From positions 124,001 through 188,000 of the forward strand of contig NZ_RXHU01000022.1 of assembly GCF_003955665.1 (NCBI RefSeq): 64,000 bases of DNA, written 5' to 3'. Position 1 is the stretch's first letter, and every line of letters begins with the position of its first letter. Under the pieces are notes generated by a model, which saw nothing but the letters and a program-made list of their open reading frames with translations, was not told where the DNA came from and did not search any database. Both the position numbers and the translations under genes were made by a program. Below, piece by piece: positions 14,190 to 23,144 of this stretch. Source of the stretch: Paenibacillus whitsoniae (GTDB lineage: Bacteria; Bacillota; Bacilli; Paenibacillales; NBRC-103111).

Positions 14190-15434
14190 GTGAAAAAAAT
14201 GGCATTTCGCGTGAGGCTGCGAAAGCTGCATGCAATCAACGCCTGGATCATGTTACTTCTGGCAGTGAGCGGCGCCATGCTTTATTTTCCTCCCTTGCGT
14301 GCGCTGCTGGGTGAAGGCAGGGTTTGGCTGAAACAACTGCACATCGCGCTTGGGCTAGCTTCATTGGCCGTGGTTGCGCTTTACTTGCCATCGATCGGCA
14401 GACATCTCGCTCAGCTCTCTAAACGAAGAGCTCAACAAACCAATCTTCTGTTCGTCCTTGTACTGCTGGCCGGATGGATTGGATCAGGTGTTGTTTTATG
14501 GAAGGTTCGCTCGTTCCCCCCCGCATGGAGCAACGCCGCCTTGTTCATGCATGATTGTCTAACCTGGATTGGAATCCCCTACATGGTCTACCATATAGCC
14601 ACGAGGACCCGTTGGTTGAGCACATCTCGTCATCACGCCCCCCCTCTAGTCAAGCTGCCAGAAATCAGGGAGCTTGGCACTTACGAACCGGCAACAGGCA
14701 CAACCTCGCTTGTTATTTCTCGCCGCTATTTCCTTAAAGCCGTTGTGGGAACCACAGTTGCTGCGATATCGCTGCCTCCTTTCCTGCACTGGCTTACGTC
14801 CTCTCTGCGTGACACGAACCTGAACGCGCTGCCTGATGCAGCAGCAACACTCCCAGATTTTCCGCAACCTCCGCCGCTGCCGGATTCACTGCCTCCCAAA
14901 GGAGGCGGGGCTGCGGGAAGCTTCCGCATTTATACCGTGATTGACATGCCTAAGGTCGAGAAGGAAACATGGTCTTTGACGGTTGACGGTTTAGTGGAGC
15001 GCCCGTTTCAATGGAACTGGGATACATTCTTGGCATTTCCCCGAGAAGTCCAGGTGAGCAATTTTCACTGCGTAACTGGTTGGTCTGTCTACAACTGCAC
15101 ATGGGAAGGTATTCCCTTGAATCGGCTGCTGGAACTAGCAGGGGTGAAGGATGGCGTAAAAATGGTGAAGTTCTATTCATCGGACGGCGTGTACACGGAT
15201 GCCATTACAATTGAACAAACCTGGATGGAAGATGTCATGGTCGCTCTCATGCTGGACGGCAAGCTAATTCCTCATGATCTGGGTGGGCCCGTTCGACTGG
15301 TTGTCCCGCAAATGTACGGCTACAAGTCCGTTAAATGGCTGAATCGAATTGAAGTCATTGGCGAGGAGCATACCGGATATTGGGAGCAACGCGGGTATGC
15401 CAAGGACGCCTGGATATGGGTCCCGCCTTCATAA
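14190..15434 (+). CDS. Membrane-anchored molybdopterin oxidoreductase with internal Tat motif
   Basis: A 414-residue fusion starting at GTG after GAGGAGG. The first 150 residues carry about four membrane helices resembling a small cytochrome-b-like module, with His residues near the helix ends. A twin-arginine motif follows at residue 177 (SRRYFLKA) with a hydrophobic stretch. The C-terminal part is a sulfite-oxidase-type molybdopterin domain, with Cys294 in NFHCVTGWSV as the expected Mo ligand and GGPVRLVVPQMYGYKSVKW. The active domain would face outside, anchored and possibly electron-coupled through the N-terminal helices. The substrate is unknown; YedY-like proteins reduce oxidised methionine and similar compounds. 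It stands alone among sugar genes. Confidence 0.88.
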   Translation: MKKMAFRVRLRKLHAINAWIMLLLAVSGAMLYFPPLRALLGEGRVWLKQLHIALGLASLAVVALYLPSIGRHLAQLSKRRAQQTNLLFVLVLLAGWIGSGVVLWKVRSFPPAWSNAALFMHDCLTWIGIPYMVYHIATRTRWLSTSRHHAPPLVKLPEIRELGTYEPATGTTSLVISRRYFLKAVVGTTVAAISLPPFLHWLTSSLRDTNLNALPDAAATLPDFPQPPPLPDSLPPKGGGAAGSFRIYTVIDMPKVEKETWSLTVDGLVERPFQWNWDTFLAFPREVQVSNFHCVTGWSVYNCTWEGIPLNRLLELAGVKDGVKMVKFYSSDGVYTDAITIEQTWMEDVMVALMLDGKLIPHDLGGPVRLVVPQMYGYKSVKWLNRIEVIGEEHTGYWEQRGYAKDAWIWVPPS

Positions 15435-15447
15435 GCAAGGGGAACCG

Positions 15448-15483
15448 ACAAAAGCCGCTTCCAGAAATGGATGCGGCTTTTGT
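15448..15483 (+). terminator. Bidirectional terminator
   Basis: Perfect 11-bp stem (ACAAAAGCCGC / GCGGCTTTTGT) with a 14-base loop, 13 bases after the molybdoenzyme stop; the TTTTG in the 3' arm supplies a short T-run. It can also serve the convergent response-regulator gene. A separate 18-bp perfect palindrome with GCAGCC arms lies at 15505-15522, next to that gene's stop codon. Confidence 0.75.
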
Positions 15484-15526
15484 CTCCGATAATCGAAGGT
15501 TACTGCAGCCTCATGAGGCTGCGTCA

Positions 15527-17143
15527 TTATTTAATTAGGTCCGTAGGGTTCATACCCGTAAGCTTCTTGAACAACGTGCTAAAATACGGTACATTTCGAT
15601 AGCCAACATGCTCAGCAACTTCATAAACCAGCATATTTCGTTCCCGAAGTAATTCCCTGGCTTTTTCAATTCTGACACGTGTCAAATAATTATTAAATGT
15701 TTCGCCAGTTATGTTTTTGAAAATGATCGAAAGATGGTTGCGCGAAATGTATACTTTCTCCGACAACTCGGCAAGTGTTACATCTTCGGCATAATGATCG
15801 TGAATGTATTGAGTCATAAAATCAACAACCTGGCGATGCTTGGAACTGCCCTTCCAATGCTTGCTGCCACAGATAATCGTTATCTTCTCGGTTAACCATC
15901 GCTGCAGCTCCACTGTCTCTGTCAGTCCAATGATTTCTTCTGCAATCTGCTCCTGAGTAAAGAGGGTATCTAATACTTGCCCGGATTCATAAAGGCAATA
16001 TGAAATAACCCCCCAGAGCTCACTGGCTAACATCTGAACAAAGTCAGACGTTATTCCTCTCCCATTTACCAAGTTCCCCATGTACGCATCAACCAATTGG
16101 ATCGCTTCCATCTCCTGAGCAGCTTTGATTGCAGTGGCTAACTCATAGGAAAACTTGACTTGAAATACAGCACTCTGCTGTTGCTCCTGCATGAAATCAC
16201 TTTGGAACGCATATACCTCGTTCCCACCTGCTACACGTGAATGCCTCAAATCGATGGCACGAAAGGCCTCTTCCGTAGATTCTGGAATCTGCGTCCAGGA
16301 CTTCTTTCTTCCACCGATGCCGACTCGACATGACATTTTCAAATAACTCTTGATATTTTCCATAACCCGAAGTCCAAGTTCTTCCATGACGTTCTGAATA
16401 CTCTCTTTGGAATCCACTTCGGGATGAATCATCAGCACCGATCTCGTATTGTGCAATTCGGTGTACTCGACAAAAGGAAAAACTTTTCGGGAGAGCTCGC
16501 CCACAATATTACTTACAGCAAAGCGCAGCAAATTCCAGTCCGAAACCGAATACTTTCTCGTCCTTTCATCACGAATGAGCTCTATGCCAATGACGGCATG
16601 ATCCGTATCCGCCCAATACCTATAAGGTCGAGGCAAATTCTCTCTATCTTGGTATGCGGATTCCAGTGTACCCACAGCTGCGGAACGCACCCACTCCTTC
16701 TCGATAAACGGTTCGTACATCATGATCATGTGTTTAAGCTCGCCTTGCTCTCTCAACTTCTCTTCTTCGTCGATGAGTTCTTGAATGACCTTGTTAAGAA
16801 TCGTTTTTAGCGTTGGTACACTAATTGGCTTGGACACATAATCGCTCACATTATGTCTGAGCGCTTGACGCGCATGCTCAAAATCCGAATACCCGCTCAG
16901 AATGATAATTTTTCCTTGAAAGCCTTCTCTGCGCAATTGTTCAATCATATCCAAGCCATTTAATAGCGGCATATAAATATCTGTTATCACAATATCCGGC
17001 TGCGTCGCCCGAATGACATTCAACCCATCCGCGCCATTCAAAGCTTCTCCTACCCATTCCGCACCCAATTCTTGCCAGGGAATCGCACGCTTCATTCCTT
17101 GAAGAACCTGGCGTTCATCGTCAATGATGGCAATTTTCCACAC
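15527..17143 (-). CDS. YesN-like response regulator with AraC-type HTH
   Basis: A 538-residue regulator. The receiver domain has D8, D9 and phospho-acceptor D55 in VITDIYMP; the Lys sits in YVSKP. A long linker precedes the C-terminal AraC/XylS domain (LAELSEKVYISRNHLSIIFK, then YEVAEHVGYRNVPYFSTLFK). The GTG start follows GGAGGAGGGG. It is 24 bp downstream of its partner kinase gene. As the last two genes of the run that carries the alpha-glucuronidase and its importer, the pair most likely controls aldouronate uptake. Confidence 0.93.
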   Translation of the reverse strand: MWKIAIIDDERQVLQGMKRAIPWQELGAEWVGEALNGADGLNVIRATQPDIVITDIYMPLLNGLDMIEQLRREGFQGKIIILSGYSDFEHARQALRHNVSDYVSKPISVPTLKTILNKVIQELIDEEEKLREQGELKHMIMMYEPFIEKEWVRSAAVGTLESAYQDRENLPRPYRYWADTDHAVIGIELIRDERTRKYSVSDWNLLRFAVSNIVGELSRKVFPFVEYTELHNTRSVLMIHPEVDSKESIQNVMEELGLRVMENIKSYLKMSCRVGIGGRKKSWTQIPESTEEAFRAIDLRHSRVAGGNEVYAFQSDFMQEQQQSAVFQVKFSYELATAIKAAQEMEAIQLVDAYMGNLVNGRGITSDFVQMLASELWGVISYCLYESGQVLDTLFTQEQIAEEIIGLTETVELQRWLTEKITIICGSKHWKGSSKHRQVVDFMTQYIHDHYAEDVTLAELSEKVYISRNHLSIIFKNITGETFNNYLTRVRIEKARELLRERNMLVYEVAEHVGYRNVPYFSTLFKKLTGMNPTDLIK

Positions 17144-17167
17144 GCTTTACCCCTCCTCCAGGCTGAT

Positions 17168-18919
17168 TCATTCAGGATCATGTATTGGTTCATTAGCCGG
17201 GGGATGGATTAATACAGGCAAAGTTATCTCGACCTGCGTTCCCCCTTCTACGCGATTGACAAGCTTAACACCATAATGTTTGCCGAAATATCCTGCTATT
17301 CGTTCCCTCACATTTCGAACGCCATACCCACCCGTATGACGTTTCTTCTTATTCTCTACGACTTGCTGAAGTCCAATGCCATCGTCCGTTACTGTAATGT
17401 GAAGGGAATTCTCATAGCGGGCTATTCGAATATTGGAATTTCCTGTAAGTTTCGAATTGAAACCATGTATGATAGAATTTTCGAGGAAGGGCTGTAACGT
17501 CAGCTTAGGAATATACAAATGCAAAAGATCATCAGGGACGTCCACACTGTAATGTAAACCTTCCCCCCAGCGAAGCTGCTGAATCTCCATATAACAATGA
17601 ATTTGCTCCAACTCCTTCTCAATGGTGATAAAGCTGTCGCCATTGGAGAGGCCGATCCGGAACATTCGTCCCATCAACTCTAATATACGACTCAGTTCAT
17701 CTTGCCCCGCTTCAATGGCCATCCAGTTCAGCTGATCCAGCATGTTATAGAGAAAGTGGGGGTTAATATTCGCCTGAAGCGCTTCAATTTCCGCTTTACG
17801 CTGCTGCTCATATCTTTTTTTAAGGGACATATACAGCTTTTCAATGCGCTCGTTCTGTTTACGATAACCGGCGAACAAGTAGCCGAATTCATTATGGTAG
17901 TCAAGCGGCAGCACCACATTTTTCCCGCCAATGGTATACGTACTCATGGCAGCAACTAATTTCTTGATCGGTTTAATAAACTGCCGGCTAAGATAATGCG
18001 TAAGCAATAAAAATAGGAGAATTGCCGCGACACCAATGATCGTAATCACTTCCGCTAATCGAACACTGCTGGCGGTAATCTGACTCCATGGCGTCATTTC
18101 TATTAAGGTCCAATTCGAGTCCGCCATCTTGGAATAGACCAGAAGCGAGTCTTCCATCCCTGAGTTCCCTGGGATATGAACAAATCCAGACTGCTGCGTT
18201 TTCATATTAATCCAATTGTTGAGTTCCAGCTGTTCAAACTTTTCGCCGACTCTTACAAATTCCTGCCCGCTGCTATCGACCATGATTCGGTTAATGCCGA
18301 TTGAATTCCCTGATAACAACGTTCGAATTTCCTTGGATTTCACATGAATAACGACGACGCCCATAAATGTGTCATTGACTAAAATTTTACGTCCGAAACT
18401 TAGAACGGGAACATCCCCTGTAAAACTAGGGACATTATGTTCGGTCGCCCAGGCAAAATCATTCTTTTCTAAATACTGGTCCCACCCCTGCTGGTTCAAT
18501 TCTTTGATATCTCTGAATTGAATATAGCTTTTTTCCTCCCTCAGAAAAGGCCGATCCATATAGAGATCAATCCCTTGAATAATTGGGATGGAGTAGGTCA
18601 AGTTGGCTAACGTGTTCGTGACGGCATCCACTCTTTTATGTCGATCAAATTCATCTTGGTTGTCCCACAGCAACCGATTCAAATCATTATCTCTAGTAAT
18701 CGATAAAGAGATCTGCTCAATCATGACGAGCTTTGCCGATATTTCATTATTCAGCTCATCCAAGAGCCTTTGTTGATAATGAGAAGTGGTTTTTACCATT
18801 GCTTTCGAAGAAATACTATAGCTTGCCCATACGATACAAGCGAGGACCACGATAATGAGAACAGAGAAGCTGCGAAAGAATAAACTTTCAATCCGGAATT
18901 TTTTAAAAGGATTCGTCAA
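17168..18919 (-). CDS. YesM-like sensor histidine kinase
   Basis: 583 residues with membrane helices near 17-38 and 280-302, an extracellular dCache-like sensor between them, a HAMP-like stretch, the kinase box NINPHFLYNMLDQLNW, and an HATPase domain with VTDDGIGL and GGYGVRNV. The start is TTG with AAGGGG ten bases upstream, a weaker site than its neighbours, which may limit kinase level. An 11-bp stem-loop separates it from the upstream permease gene. The downstream YesN-like gene encodes its probable partner. Confidence 0.92.
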   Translation of the reverse strand: MTNPFKKFRIESLFFRSFSVLIIVVLACIVWASYSISSKAMVKTTSHYQQRLLDELNNEISAKLVMIEQISLSITRDNDLNRLLWDNQDEFDRHKRVDAVTNTLANLTYSIPIIQGIDLYMDRPFLREEKSYIQFRDIKELNQQGWDQYLEKNDFAWATEHNVPSFTGDVPVLSFGRKILVNDTFMGVVVIHVKSKEIRTLLSGNSIGINRIMVDSSGQEFVRVGEKFEQLELNNWINMKTQQSGFVHIPGNSGMEDSLLVYSKMADSNWTLIEMTPWSQITASSVRLAEVITIIGVAAILLFLLLTHYLSRQFIKPIKKLVAAMSTYTIGGKNVVLPLDYHNEFGYLFAGYRKQNERIEKLYMSLKKRYEQQRKAEIEALQANINPHFLYNMLDQLNWMAIEAGQDELSRILELMGRMFRIGLSNGDSFITIEKELEQIHCYMEIQQLRWGEGLHYSVDVPDDLLHLYIPKLTLQPFLENSIIHGFNSKLTGNSNIRIARYENSLHITVTDDGIGLQQVVENKKKRHTGGYGVRNVRERIAGYFGKHYGVKLVNRVEGGTQVEITLPVLIHPPANEPIHDPE

Positions 18920-18955
18920 GGTAGGCGGCCCCTTAAATGTCAGTTATCGTGAAAG

Positions 18956-18984
18956 AAACGGTAAAGTTTATGGCTTTACCGTTT
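18956..18984 (-). other. Stem-loop between permease and kinase genes
   Basis: Perfect 11-bp stem (AAACGGTAAAG / CTTTACCGTTT) with a 7-base loop, 24 bases after the permease stop. The 3' side has TTTCTTT rather than a solid T-run, so it may reduce rather than stop transcription into the two-component genes. Confidence 0.55.
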
Positions 18985-19008
18985 AGAAGATGTGTATTTA
19001 CGCTTATC

Positions 19009-19857
19009 TTACCCCTTGATGCCTGTCGTTGCAATGCCCTCAACAAAATATCTTTGCAGAAACATAAATACGAGTGTTGCAGGGAGAATTGACACCAACG
19101 CCATCGCTAATAGCTGCCCCCATTGTTGGGCGGACTGTGCATCGTTGATCATTCGAAGCGCCAACCCAACCGTATACTTATCTACGGAGTTTAAGTACAA
19201 CAAGTGGCCCAGGAAATCGTCCCAATTCCATAGAAAACAAAATATCATAATCGTGATAATTGCCGGCTTCGTAAGCGGTAACACGACCCACCAAAAAATG
19301 CCGAACCATGAGCAGCCATCCATTTTAGCAGACTCGTCTAGATCACTGGGGATCCCCCGGATAAATTGAATCAGCAAGAATACAAAGAACGGTCCGCCGG
19401 CACCGCTCGCTACCAGGTGAGGAATAACGAACGGCAGATACGTATTGACCCAACCTAGTTGATGGAACAATGCATACTGGGGAATAATCAGCACTTGACC
19501 AGGCATCATCAAGGTCAGCATGAGGATCGAGAACCAGAAATTCTTCAGCGGAAAATCCAGCCTTGCAAATCCAAATGCAACCAGCGTACTCGAAATCAGC
19601 GTTGCAATCAACACCATCGCTTCAAGGCTGAACGTGTTGACATAAAAATCCGTAAACGTATGTCCCGGAACGGATTGCCAGCCATTTGTGAAGTTGCTCC
19701 ATTTGGGGACGGATGGAAAAAGTCCCGGCGACGCCAGCTCTTCATTCGATTTAAGTGAAGCGCCAACCCACCAAATTAAAGGATATAACATCAGCAGGCT
19801 GAACAGAATCATAAGGGTGTGCCGCAAGGCAGAACTCCATTTTAAACGCATCGTCAT
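19009..19857 (-). CDS. Carbohydrate ABC permease, MalG/AraQ type
   Basis: 282 residues, six predicted helices, with the EAA loop ESAKMDGCSWFGIFWWVVLP that docks the ATPase. The start ATG overlaps the stop of the preceding permease by 4 bp (ATGA), so translation is coupled. It follows a MalF-type partner and belongs with the lipoprotein at 23145-24467. No ATPase is encoded nearby; by analogy with Bacillus, a shared MsmX-type ATPase would energise it. Substrate inferred from the alpha-glucuronidase gene next to it: aldouronates from glucuronoxylan. Confidence 0.92.
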   Translation of the reverse strand: MTMRLKWSSALRHTLMILFSLLMLYPLIWWVGASLKSNEELASPGLFPSVPKWSNFTNGWQSVPGHTFTDFYVNTFSLEAMVLIATLISSTLVAFGFARLDFPLKNFWFSILMLTLMMPGQVLIIPQYALFHQLGWVNTYLPFVIPHLVASGAGGPFFVFLLIQFIRGIPSDLDESAKMDGCSWFGIFWWVVLPLTKPAIITIMIFCFLWNWDDFLGHLLYLNSVDKYTVGLALRMINDAQSAQQWGQLLAMALVSILPATLVFMFLQRYFVEGIATTGIKG

Positions 19858-20813
19858 TTGCTTTTCCTGCCTCCTTTATCCGTTTCGTAGAAGACCCAAT
19901 ATTTCGATGTACCCGCAATAACAGCAGCTACGATGACAATCATAACCAGCATGATCCAAGCCAATGCAGAGGCATAACCCAATTGATACCGGCTGAAGGC
20001 CCTTTCATATAGATATAAGGCGTACACATAAGTGGAATTCATCGGTCCACCATTTGTAATAACGAATGCCGAGGTAAACATTTGAAAAGAGTTGATAACG
20101 CCCATAATCAGGTTAAAATAAATAATTGGCGAAAGCATGGGAAGGGTAATTTTAAAAAACTGAACAATTTTGCTTGCGCCATCTACCGAAGATGCCTCAT
20201 ACAGATCGTTGGGAATCTGCTTTAACCCGGCGAGAAAAATGACCATGGCCGACCCGAACTGCCAAACTGTCAACAAAATCAAGGTACCTAACGCTGTATC
20301 CGGATTTGTAATCCACCCTGTTCCGGGTATGCCGAAGGTGGCAAGTATTTTATTGAAAATTCCGTCTACGCCAAAAATATTGCGCCATAAAATGGATACG
20401 GCAATACTCCCGCCAATTAACGATGGAAAATAAATAGCGGTGCGATAAAACGAAATCCCTTTGATCGCTTTATTTAAAACAACAGCCACGAGTAAAGCGG
20501 CAGCCAGCTTTAAGGGGACGGAAGCTATAACATACTCGAATGTTACTTTTACAGAAGTAACGAATCTCGGATCGTCGGAGAAAATTCGGGCATAATTTCG
20601 AAACCCCACCCCTTGAATCGGTTCGAGAAGCGTATAATTGGTAAATGAATAATACAAGGACAATAGCATGGGATACGCCGTCAGGCCTATGAACCCGATT
20701 AACCATGGACCAATGAACAAATAGCCCGCAATAGGAGCGTCCCAACGATTGAGAAATCTACGTTTTTTCTTTTCTTTCGTGAGGTTTGCGGCTGTGGCAG
20801 TAGAACTTTTCAA
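19854..20813 (-). CDS. Carbohydrate ABC permease, MalF/LacF type
   Basis: 319 residues with a basic cytoplasmic N-terminus, six predicted helices, and the EAA loop EASSVDGASKIVQFFKITLP. The start is TTG preceded by GAGGTGATCATAG. It is the first gene after the alpha-glucuronidase terminator and has its own promoter (TATAAT at 20861-20866). The binding-protein/GH67 pair and the permease pair of one importer are thus in adjacent but separate transcription units. Confidence 0.92.
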   Translation of the reverse strand: MKSSTATAANLTKEKKKRRFLNRWDAPIAGYLFIGPWLIGFIGLTAYPMLLSLYYSFTNYTLLEPIQGVGFRNYARIFSDDPRFVTSVKVTFEYVIASVPLKLAAALLVAVVLNKAIKGISFYRTAIYFPSLIGGSIAVSILWRNIFGVDGIFNKILATFGIPGTGWITNPDTALGTLILLTVWQFGSAMVIFLAGLKQIPNDLYEASSVDGASKIVQFFKITLPMLSPIIYFNLIMGVINSFQMFTSAFVITNGGPMNSTYVYALYLYERAFSRYQLGYASALAWIMLVMIVIVAAVIAGTSKYWVFYETDKGGRKSK

Positions 20814-20860
20814 CTATGATCACCTCTTCACTTTCCTCTAGCTCTAAACGATATAGCCTA

Positions 20861-20889
20861 ATTATATAAGTCCTTTCACAGTGACTAAA
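20861..20889 (-). promoter_or_regulatory. SigA-type promoter of the permease pair
   Basis: On the minus strand TTTAGT (-35), a 17-base spacer and a perfect TATAAT (-10), 48 bases before the TTG start. The weak -35 suggests dependence on an activator, fitting the two-component system downstream. Confidence 0.6.
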
Positions 20890-20926
20890 GTAGGCAAATG
20901 ATCGAATTATTTCAATATTTAACGAA

Positions 20927-20962
20927 ATAAGGGGAAGCGGCATCGTAGCCGCTCCCCCTTAT
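20927..20962 (-). terminator. Terminator after alpha-glucuronidase gene
   Basis: A 14-bp stem with one mismatch (ATAAGGGGGAGCGG / CCGCTTCCCCTTAT on the minus strand), an 8-base loop, and TTTCGTTAAAT after it. It starts 24 bases after the aguA stop. Confidence 0.75.
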
Positions 20963-20985
20963 CTGACGATAATCAGCTTCCAGTT

Positions 20986-23052
20986 TTATAAATGGATGAA
21001 TCTGTGAAGGCCGTCCGCAATCCCGCTTTTTCGATAAAAGTACGTATTGATGCGGTCACGCCATTCCTTGGCATGCTCCGCCTGCTCCATGAGACGCTCC
21101 GTAACCTGCTTATGCAGACCTGCCTCCATGGTGCCGCTTAAATCTGCCCATAGGTCGACCAGAGCTGCTGCTTGCTCAGCCCCTTCGAAATGAGCGTCAT
21201 AGATATGCTGGATAACGGTTTTACCTGAATGCAGGATATGCGTATAAGGCACATGATGAAAGAAAAGCAATAGATCATCGGGGCACGTGACAAGCGATTC
21301 ATATCGCTCACAATTAGGGCCGAGGTACTGAGACGTATAACCTGTCCCTGTCGCTTGCGTCCGGTCTACGCCAATCCCTTGCCAATCCGCATAGTGATAG
21401 GTCCCCCACATGGCATACTCATAGCCATCTACGTCAGGGCCGTAATGCGTATGAGGCGTTACCATGAAACCAACGCCAAGCGGTGCTGTGTAGGATTCAT
21501 AGATGGTGGAAGAACTTAGTAGAATTTGTTTGATTGTTGCCATCAACTTCTCATGATGACCGAAGGTTAGCACAATCCACTCTTCCGTAATCTCATCTAC
21601 CGTCAATTCCGGATTCCAGATTAACCGGCCATAACCGTATAAATTAGCTTGTGCCAGCAAATGCCCCGTCCAGTTGAGATCATCACCTATGTTAGAGACA
21701 GCAGCGATCCCAGCTAACGGATTACCGTGGAGTGCTCCGCTCGCTGCAAGCTTTATTGTCGAACCTTCGCCTTTGGCATACGTGTCAAACTCCAAAATTT
21801 CTTTCCATTGGGGAATTAAATAGAACACATGGCGTTGTTGCCCTGTGTACTCCTGCGTAATCTGCAGCTCGAGCACCTGATTCGTTGAAGGCATAGCTCC
21901 AAGCAAGGGAGAGACAGGTTCCCGTACTTGAAAATCAATAGGCCCATTCTTAATCTGCAGGATGACATTATCCATAAATTTGCCATCCAACGGCTTGAAA
22001 TGATCATAGGCCGCACGCGCGCGATCTGTCTTGCGATCACGCCAGTCTTGTTTGCAGTTGTAGACAAAACATCGCCAAATGACGATACCTCCGAAGGGTT
22101 TCAAAGCTTCAGCCAGCATATTCGAACCATCGGCATGATCACGATTGTAGGTGAACGGCCCCGGCCGATGCTCGGAATCGGCTTTCACCAGAAATCCTCC
22201 AAAATCCGGTATTTGTTGATAAATACCTGCTGTTGCATCCTTCCACCATTGTCTAACGGCAGGATCAAGCGGATCTGCTGTAGATAGCCCCCCAATCTCA
22301 ATCGGGCTGGCGAAATTGACGCTGACGAACAGCTTAATGGCGTACGCGCGGAAAATAGCGGCCAATCTTGCCACTTGGGGCAAAAATTCCGTAATCAATT
22401 TACTTTCAACTTTATGTACATTCACGTTGTTAATGACAATGGCATTGACGCTCACGGAAGCAAGCAGCCGTGCATAGTCCCGCACGCGGCCCAAGTCTTC
22501 GCTAAACCGGCTATCCTTGTAGAAGATAGAGGTTCCAGCATATCCCCGCTCCACGCTGCCATCCATATTATCCCATTGATTGATCATCCGCAGCTTATTC
22601 GCCGGCCTTTCGACCAGTGTCAGATTTTCAAGGGATGCCCCCATCCTTAACACGCGCAAAAGGTGAAATGTACCGTACAATACCCCGCTCGGTGTTGCAG
22701 CGCCAACGACAATACTTTGATTTTCGTTATCATGCCAGATGAAGTAACCTTCTGGTCCAATATCTTCAAATTGATGTTCAACAAAAACAAGGCCCACATG
22801 CGGGTGGCCTCCAATTGTCCCTAAGACAATGGCATTTTCCACTTGCACAGCTTGAGTAGGCGGAACCCCCAGCATCCCTTCCAGCCCTCGAGACAATTCG
22901 GATACAGCTGTTTGGATCACCTCATCATCTTCCGTCACATGCAAACGGTTATAGGCCATGTACTCGTTAATGCTTTTATCCGAAGCAATAGACGGATAGC
23001 CTAGCCAGGCCTGGTAACCAGTGCCTGGCTCAAGGTTTTTTAATAATTCCAT
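20986..23052 (-). CDS. aguA: Alpha-glucuronidase, GH67
   Basis: 688 residues, the usual length for GH67, with no signal peptide, so cytoplasmic. It removes (4-O-methyl-)D-glucuronic acid from the non-reducing end of imported xylo-oligosaccharides. Recognisable family stretches include [18 protein letters not shown] around the acid region and [19 protein letters not shown] with the Asp and Glu of the base pair, then [17 protein letters not shown] and [33 protein letters not shown] precedes the ATG. It lies 92 bp downstream of the binding-protein gene, with a stem-loop between. Its presence gives the best clue to the importer's substrate. Confidence 0.95.
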   Translation of the reverse strand: MELLKNLEPGTGYQAWLGYPSIASDKSINEYMAYNRLHVTEDDEVIQTAVSELSRGLEGMLGVPPTQAVQVENAIVLGTIGGHPHVGLVFVEHQFEDIGPEGYFIWHDNENQSIVVGAATPSGVLYGTFHLLRVLRMGASLENLTLVERPANKLRMINQWDNMDGSVERGYAGTSIFYKDSRFSEDLGRVRDYARLLASVSVNAIVINNVNVHKVESKLITEFLPQVARLAAIFRAYAIKLFVSVNFASPIEIGGLSTADPLDPAVRQWWKDATAGIYQQIPDFGGFLVKADSEHRPGPFTYNRDHADGSNMLAEALKPFGGIVIWRCFVYNCKQDWRDRKTDRARAAYDHFKPLDGKFMDNVILQIKNGPIDFQVREPVSPLLGAMPSTNQVLELQITQEYTGQQRHVFYLIPQWKEILEFDTYAKGEGSTIKLAASGALHGNPLAGIAAVSNIGDDLNWTGHLLAQANLYGYGRLIWNPELTVDEITEEWIVLTFGHHEKLMATIKQILLSSSTIYESYTAPLGVGFMVTPHTHYGPDVDGYEYAMWGTYHYADWQGIGVDRTQATGTGYTSQYLGPNCERYESLVTCPDDLLLFFHHVPYTHILHSGKTVIQHIYDAHFEGAEQAAALVDLWADLSGTMEAGLHKQVTERLMEQAEHAKEWRDRINTYFYRKSGIADGLHRFIHL

Positions 23053-23095
23053 GCCTTCCTTACCTCCCTAGTCCAGCGAATCCGTGAAAGAAGAA

Positions 23096-23125
23096 GCCCT
23101 AGAGCACAATATGTCGCTCCAGGGC
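23096..23125 (-). other. Stem-loop between binding-protein gene and aguA
   Basis: A 10-bp stem with one mismatch (GCCCTGGAGC / GCTCTAGGGC on the minus strand) and a 10-base loop, 19 bases after the binding-protein stop; TTCTTCTTTC follows. It could give partial termination or protect the binding-protein mRNA so more of it is made than of the enzyme. Confidence 0.55.
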
Positions 23126-23144
23126 ATCTTACTGAGGAAACTAC

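Noticed and set aside
15505..15522. Perfect 18-bp palindrome as an operator or attachment site
   Set aside because: It sits between convergent stop codons next to a terminator, so it is more simply part of transcript ends.
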